64,000 nucleotides of DNA. Origin: Breviolum minutum Mf 1.05b.01 (lineage: Eukaryota > Sar > Dinophyceae > Suessiales > Symbiodiniaceae). Each line of letters begins with the position of its first letter. The first letter of the stretch is position 1. The notes under the pieces were generated by a model. That model searched no databases and was not told where the DNA came from. It was given only the letters and a program-made list of their open reading frames with translations. A program made the position numbers and the translations under genes. This document shows positions 26,301-34,433 of this stretch, piece after piece. Location: the NCBI GenBank assembly GCA_000507305.1, contig DF241067.1:26666-90665 (forward strand), given 5' to 3'.

Positions 26301-29300
26301 CCCACAGTCGGAACATGCAGGCGCATGGACGGGTGTTGCAAATCTTAGCAAATTTCCAACTCGTGCCGTTCCAGTGGTTTGGAAGCAAGATAGTTATCAA
26401 ACTTCTCGGGTGCAAGTTACGGCAACATTGTGCCATGACATGTGGATAACAGGTGGATTAGTCTATGGCGAACCACCAGGGATGGCACATCCTTTCGCTA
26501 AAGAGCATACCGAAGCATTGTTGCAAGAAGTTAGTGAAGCAGTCACAAGTGTTCGAGGCTTAAGATTCGTGGCCGGGGACTGGAACTTTCAAATAGGACA
26601 ACTTGAAGCATTCCAGTATCTCCAACAGCATGGATTCCAGGACCTTCAGACAGTGGCTGAGGAGAGGTGGGGGTGGTCCCCACAACCAACATGTAAAGGG
26701 GTGACGAGAAAGGATTTTTTCTTTGTTTCCCCAGAGCTTCGTGACCTGCTTGTTGATGTCAAGATCATACATGACATTTGGTCTGACCACAGTGTGGTAG
26801 CAGGAGTCTTCCAAGGAGGACCAAAGCATGTTGCCAAACATTGTTGGAAAATGCCTGGGCCATTCCCATGGCCTCGTGATTTTGTAAACTCTGACTTTCA
26901 ACCAAAAGTTGACTTTGAGCATGCAGACCCTTCCGAAAACTATGCATCCCTATGGCAGCAGGTTGAGGAGCATGCAGCTGGACTGCTGGTTGTCGAAGCA
27001 AGTAACAAGTGTGACTCAGCACTACCATTGCAAGTCCCAAAGTCATCTATGGGGAGAGGTCGAACATTTGAAACAGTGCCAAAGTATGGCAGTACTTTAG
27101 CTGGTACGCTAAAGAAAGGTCGTGCAGGAGATGTTGTTCCACTTCTCCATGGGCAATCTGTGAAGCATGCTCATTGGTTTAGGCAACTTCGTCGGATGCA
27201 GTCATATTGCAGGCACAGGAAAGTGCATCCAACAGATGCTGAGAATGCACACGGGGTCCAACTTTGGAGAAGTATCTTGCAGGCCAAAGGCTTCCCAAAA
27301 GGATTTCAACAATGGTGGCAGACCGAAGCCACTGTTCTTCTTGATGGTGCACCATTAGTCATCCCATTAGCACCTCCTGAGCTTGTAACTGCAGAAATGT
27401 TGTATCAAAGTTTCGTCATGGAAGTTCGTCAGCTTGAAGCCAAGCTCAACAAATCCAGGCGTGACTATGCAGTTCAAAGACGGAAAGACATGGCAATGAT
27501 GATCTTTCAAGATGTTAGGAAAGACCAGCCAGATAGGGTAGATGTGCTTTTGTCCAATCAGCAAGCAGTTGTTGTTGATATCTGCACTGAAAATCTGTGT
27601 GTGACCCTTTCTGAACCTGTATCTTTTGACTGGACACAGCCGTGTGTTATTGATGGAAAAAAGTTTGAAATCATACGCTCGGAAAGTGTGTGGGTGTATC
27701 TTGACAGCATTGATGGTGTCCAAATTGAAAGTGTGATCTCGCAGCACCGTTTCGTAGGAAAACTTGAAGAGATGTTTCAAGAATTTGAAGCAGAATGGTC
27801 CAAGCGATGGAACAGACACAAAGACACTCCTTCAAGCCAATGGACGCAGATCATTGAGTTTGCAAGAGCAACCATTCCAAAGTTAGACATCCAACTCAAT
27901 CCCATCACTGTGACTGATCTTCGACAAGAGATTTTTAGAAAGAAGCTCAGGAGTGCAACAGGATTGGATGGAGTCAGCCTCTCAGACCTCAAGTGTCTTC
28001 CTGACGCGGTTCTTCAAGCCTGTAGCAGTGTACTTCAAAGAGCGGAATCAACAGGAGACTGGCCGTGTCAAGTGGTTGAAGGTAAAGTTGCATCACTAGC
28101 GAAGTCCGAAGCACCATCCAAAGTGCAAGAATTTCGTCCGATTACCATATTCTCCCAGCTCTTTAGGTTGTGGGGCAGCATTCGAGCAAAACAGATCCTT
28201 CGTTCTCTTGATGCATGCTGTCCTGCATGGTTGCTAGGTAACCGGCCAGGTTGCCATGCAATGCAAATGTGGATGCAAGTTCAATGGATGATAGAAGTAG
28301 CTCACACTACAGGTTTTCACATTGCAGGTGTTTCTGCAGACATCCAAAAGGCATTTAATCATCTTCCCCGGGAAGTTGTGATGTCTGTTGGATTATGCGT
28401 TGGGATCCCAATGTCTGTGCTGCAAGGTTGGTCGGGAGCACTCCAAGCAATCACCAGAAGATTTCAGATAAGAGAAAGCTTAGGACCTGCTGTGAAAAGT
28501 GTGACAGGATGCCCCGAAGGGTGTTCAATGTCGTGTGTGGGGATGCTTCTGATAAACCTGTTGTATCATCACTGGGTTTCCTTTCAATGCCCCGAAAGCA
28601 TTCCACTGTCCTATGTGGACGATTGGCAGGTTTTAACTCCAAAAGTTGAATCAGCAATTGACATCATGCACTCGCTTGAGCAATTCACATGCAAAGTAGA
28701 CCTGCTTCTTGACAAAAAGAAAACATATGCGTGGAGCACGGATCCTAGATGCAGGGGTGCCTTCAAGCAGCAAAGTGTTCAACCAAAGATGCAAGCACGT
28801 AGCTTAGGAGCACAAATGCAATACACTAAAGCACATGGAGCAAAGGTTCTTCATGAAAGGATCCTTGAGGTGCAAAAATTGTGGCCGAAACTAAGAGCAT
28901 CATTGAGCCCATACTTCATGAAAGCTCGTGTGTTGAGTCGTGCAGCATGGCCAAAAGGCCTCCATGCTATCGCTGCATCATGTCTTGGTCATGATTCCTT
29001 TGCAAAGCTTCGAGCTGGAGCGATGAAAGGTATAGATGCGTGTGGCTCAGGTTGCAGTTCGTGGATCCAGCTTGGTATGATTGAGTCTCCAGAGGCGGAC
29101 CCTCAATATTGGAGCCTTCGTGAAACGCTTCGATGTGTCAGACAATGCCAAAGTGAGCAGCAAGTTGTCATGCTTCTAGATCTTGCCATCCAACAATCTC
29201 CCGGCATTCAACAAGGTGGTCCGACATCAGCCTTAATAAACAGGTTGCACTATGTGGGGTGGTCGTTTCATCAAGGTGCAATTGTCAGTGATAAGTTGGG

Positions 29301-32300
29301 ACAGTTTTCCATCTTCAGCACTTCGTTCCAAGAAATCATGTTTCGAGCAGCGGAAAGCTGGAAATCAGTCGTTGCAAGCAAGGTTTCACATAGACCATGT
29401 TTTGAAGGGTTGCATAAATCGGATCCAGTCAGTACTCGGGCATTCTTAAAGCTGTTATCAGTGCAAGAACAAGGCCTTTTTCGTAAAATCCTAAACGGGG
29501 CTGCATTTACTAATGACATCCTCTACCATTTCAGTGAGAGTGGGTGCACAACATGCAAGTTCTGTGGACAGCAAGATTCACGTATGCACAGGTTTTGGGT
29601 GTGTCCAGCATTCGCCAATGAAAGAGCTAATGTTCCAACAAGTGTACTCGAAGCAATCAATGAGATTCCAGCATGTCTTGCACTGTCAGGATGGTCGTTG
29701 CTGAGCGAAACACAAGAATCTTGGTGGAAGTATTTGTTGTCGCTCAAACATGGACCGCCCCAAAGTCTTCAGCAAACATGGCTTGATGATCAGGGGTGGG
29801 TAGATGTTTTCACAGATGGAAGCTGTTTTCACCCAACCAGAGAATGCATTAGGTTTGCATCATGGTCGGTGTGTAGAGCAGGTCCTTCACTAGACATGGT
29901 GGAAAGTGCAGTAGTAGCAACAGGTGCACTGCCAGGAGTGCTTCAATCCGCATTTAGGGCAGAGTTGTATGCAGTTCACCAAGCCATATCGTGGGCAGTC
30001 AAACAAAAGTGCAAATTGCGTTTGTGGACTGACTGTCAAGGAGTTGTAAACAAACTTCAAAAGATGCTTGATGGAAGATGGAAACCACCAGTCAATGCAC
30101 GTCATGCAGATCTTTGGGAACAAATTCAAGATATGCTTGTCTCCCTGGGTCCAAAATCGTGCGTAATAACCAAAGTAGCAGCACATCAAGCAGTTCAGGA
30201 AGCACAAACACCACTTGAGTATTGGGCATATCTTCATAACTCGTTAGCAGATAGGGCCGCTAGTCTCAGTAATGTTTGTCGACCAGAAGCCTTCTGGAAA
30301 CTTCATAATGAACACATGCAAGCAGTTGAAGCAACTCAATTCCTCAATGACAGTGTTCAGAAGCACCTTCTAGCTGTTAGCAAGAGAGCAGTTGTGAGGG
30401 ATCAGGTTGATGAGGCTGATGGGTCGCTTGTTCGTGAAGCTGCAGAAAGACCCTTTAAGCAAGCACAGAGTCCTTCTATCGCACCATGGGTGTCACCAAT
30501 TCTCAAATGTCAGGTGCCACTTTCTGTATCCGCAAAATTTGGGCATAGACTTACAGCACTGGCAGCAGCATGGTGGCAAGAAGGAATTGGGCAGGCTGAA
30601 AAGGGTAACGAAAAGCCGTGTTGGGTTTCATGGTATCAGCTTTTTGTAGATTACCAACTGCGCACTGGCGATTATGGTCCGTACTACGATGGCGGGTGGC
30701 AAGATCCTGCTAAACGTTTGATGCTGAAGGCAAGACCGTTTCGTTTCAGGAAAAGATGCGCATGGTTTGTGCAATTGGTGAAGAAACTGCACAAGTACAA
30801 CGCTTTGAAGCTACATCAGAAAGTCACTCGTCCAGAGTCTGTCGTATTTGCACTGCATGCATCAGCTATCTGGTGTGTCTGGCCTATGTCGAGGCTACAA
30901 GATGTTGAACGATGGGTTACGGCACGACTTCCACGAGCGGCTACACGAGAAGGAAAGATTTTGGATAGGCTCCCGGTTGCCAAGCAATTGGAGGAAGCAT
31001 CCACGTTAGAAGTTGTTCAAGGGCCACTGTGCCAATAGGCACCTACAAATGGACTGCCTGCGAAGCGTCTCAGACAGTGCAACTTGGGAAATGGGAAATG
31101 GGTGTTTTTTTTGAGTTTGCCGGGCGGAAAAAAAAAATCCCCATGGAATTTTCCGGGTCAAACAGAATTCGGTGCAGGAGTTCTTTGTTTTCGGAGCTTT
31201 CCTATTTAAAAGGTCCCAAAAAGTTAGATTTTTGAGAGTTGAAGGAGTTGGACAGATTTTTTTGTCCAAGCGCTTCTTGTTCTTGTCCGGTGGTTTTTGT
31301 GTGATGATGGATTCAATGAAGTCTTTCGAAGTGACCTTAGGATCTTGTAGCTTTTTGAGATCTTTTAGGATTTTTTTTTTTGCGCATATTGTTTTTGGTG
31401 ACTGGTGCAACATGTTTGGATCCGTAACATATCCATTGGGTGCGTGAAAATCCTATTGCTTAGGATTCCAGTGGCAAGTGAGTTGGTCAAGTGTTTTCGG
31501 ATCCCTGAAGCTCAACATCATAAAAATCTAAGGGACCCCCCCTTAATGCCACCCCCTTCCAAGAAATAGCCGGCCTTATTAATAAGGGACTGTTAACAAC
31601 CAATTGTCCCTGAATTAGGCTTGCTATTAGGGCCGGCGTATTTCTTGCGGGAAACGTATGGAAACGTGGCATTGGGGGGGTTCCTCTTGGATTTTGATGA
31701 AAAAAAATCATGTCATCCTTGCGAGCTTCACCAGGACAGCAGGGTGGTGGACCCTTCATGGGCTCGGGAAACTCAGCCAAGGATCGGGGGGGCTCGTTGA
31801 ATTACCACCATCTTCCCGGAGGGGGATGAAAAGAATCCAAACATGTACCCCCCCCGAAGTTTAGCATAGCTTCTGAAAAGTTACTGAACCCCAATAGGAC
31901 AGGTTTGTCTGGCAACCACCATTTTTCAGGGTCTATCTTAAACTTCGGGGGGTGCGATATTACAGTAGTAGTTTTTGAGTTGATTTGCCCCCTGCGATAG
32001 GGATCTTCTTTTTGGAATGGTACCCCCCAAAAAATCCCTGAGTGGTGTCAATTTCATGTCAATGCAAAAGTTCAGGGGTTCCGGGTGAGGTAAAACATTA
32101 ACATATATTACAGATGTATATATATGGTTATATATATATATACACCTGCAACCCAAATGACCCTTGTTTTGGTTGAAAAAGACCTTCTTTTTGGGGGATT
32201 GACCTTTAAAAATAGAGGTCATTAGGACTCCAGGTATATATTATCCAGTATACATACTTAAAGACCAATAGATACGCTCCAGGGAACTAACATATCCCCC

Positions 32301-34379
32301 AAAAATGGCATTTTGAAGATGATTTTCTTTTTCCCAAGGTGGGATATGTCAATTCCCTGGAGGGTACACATAGAGCCTGTTTAGGATTGGAAAACATCTT
32401 TTCTAAAGATGACCTCACATAGAAAAAAGCCTTCGGAGTTCCTTTTCTAAAGATTGCTGAAAGATGTTTTCCCCCAATATTTCATCATACTACTATACAT
32501 GAGCGTCTGAAAAACCCATATAAGATCATTACCGACCTTTGAGATCAGTTTGAATCATCATCCAAGTAGCCAAATTCTGAAAAGTTTTTGATTTCCTATA
32601 TGTTATTATTTGGTTGGCCATCACACTTAGACAGGGACTAGCGACTGGGTTGCAAGCCATTTATGACTGTTTTTTTTTTGGGGGGGGTTCTGAAAGTTGA
32701 ATGCCTTGGTTGTGAAACGTTTGATTTTTTCAAAACGGAGTTGTAAAATTTTTCGAGGGTACAACATTCCGGACATTCAAACATGTCATCCCATTACAAC
32801 CAAAACCCATCAATTTTGCCCTCTATCCGGGATGATGAACAAATCGCGGAGAGGTATAAAGCCCTCATTCATTTATCTGAAACCGTAAAGAGATTATACA
32901 TGTATCATATAATGCATGCATACCCATAGAATCCATGTATGATATATTTACCTACATTTATATAGTTGATTCTTATCGTAAATGTAGATAGATATACCAT
33001 GCATGGATCCTATGGGATATATGATCTAACTATATATATATACATTTATACATATATCCGTACATACACATGTATATATGTACATACCTATACATACGTA
33101 TGTATACTTCCCCCCCCATTCTTGCTCGGTTGCCCTAAAGCTCGTTTCCCGAAAAACCTGAGGTCGTGACTTCATGGGACAGGGAGCACCACCCATTTCC
33201 CAGCAGCTGAAACAGCTGGTGGACGTGGAGGTTTTGACCCTGCTTCGGATGGCGGCTGGATTTTTTGGCATTTTTGACTGGTGGTGGTCTCAATGTTGAG
33301 ACGCATCCATATGTATATCATATTTACTTCCCTGAAAATTAACATGTCCCCTGAAAATCAATGGTTGGAAGATGTATTCCCCACTGAAATAGTCCCTTTT
33401 AGGGGACATGTTAGTTTTCCGGGGTGTATTTATACACACATTTTTGTATAGTATACTTACTACGACCCAACTGATCTTTTTGCCCTATATGAAAAGATAC
33501 GTGTTTTTCAAACAGCATTTCCGGCTATCCAACCCAGTTTGGATGAACAGCGCCCAATTTCAACTTCAGAAACTACTTACTGAAGCAGTAAAACTGTGAA
33601 CAAGATCCTGCACAATTTGATATGGTTTATCACATCACGGGATTTCTGATGGGTTTTAGGTATCCCAAGTGATGGCCGGATCTGATGTCCATCAAAAACA
33701 TATGGGGGTTTCTTGAAGGAGCACCACGAAAACTTCCCCAAATGACAAAAATAGGCCAAAAAATCAAGTTGGTCAAAATCTGACTAAAAATCCAGTGGTG
33801 AAACATAGTGGTTTTTGTTCATAGTCAGGGGTTATAACCTATTCTACTACTTTCTTTATAGATTTATAGGGATCATGGCATGGCCCACTGTGGGAAGCCC
33901 TGTAAAAAACCAACGAGCAGGTGAAACGCATTGTGGATGAGCAATACCAGCGCGGCCTGAAGCTGTTTCTTGCAGAGAATTTCGGGCCGAAGCTAAATGG
34001 ACCAAGGGGTTAACCCCTTGAGGAGATGAAGCGCACTTAGAAGGCCATCGTTTTCAGGTTCCATTTTTGGTTTTTCAGGGGTGTAGACGCATAATGTAAA
34101 GTCAGTATAGGTATGCTGTAACTGACATTTCGGATGATTGTTTTTGGTGGCTTTGGAGTCTAAATGACCCTTTCAACGAAATAGACCCCAAAATTTCAAC
34201 ACATATGTGAAGGATACTTTTTATTGTTTCAACATAAGGGGGGGGTCCATCGCTGGAACTGGATGGAGTAGATAGAATCAATTCAGTATGAGACCTCTTC
34301 TAACCAGAGACTGGCGAAAATCCAGGTAGTCAAAACAAGTAAGTCTGCGCAAAAGTAATAAAGTAGTAACAGGTTGACT

Positions 34380-34433
<54 letters not shown>

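Larger units (their letters stand above)
20853..31098 (+). mobile_element. Complete non-LTR retrotransposon encoding a DNA methyltransferase, inserted in FtsH intron 22
   Basis: A 10.2 kb element in the same orientation as its host gene. It is bounded by identical 16-bp direct repeats (20837-20852 and 31099-31114), as made by target-primed reverse transcription. It contains two long intact ORFs and no LTRs. The 5' leader before the first in-frame AUG is only about 73 nt and the 3' UTR about 60 nt. The tail is not poly(A) but GGGAAATGGGAAA, possibly a short tandem repeat. Uninterrupted coding and a perfect duplication suggest a young insertion. Reports of retrotransposon-borne cytosine methyltransferases in dinoflagellates exist (from memory); whether this copy belongs to a described family needs a search. 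Confidence 0.93.
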
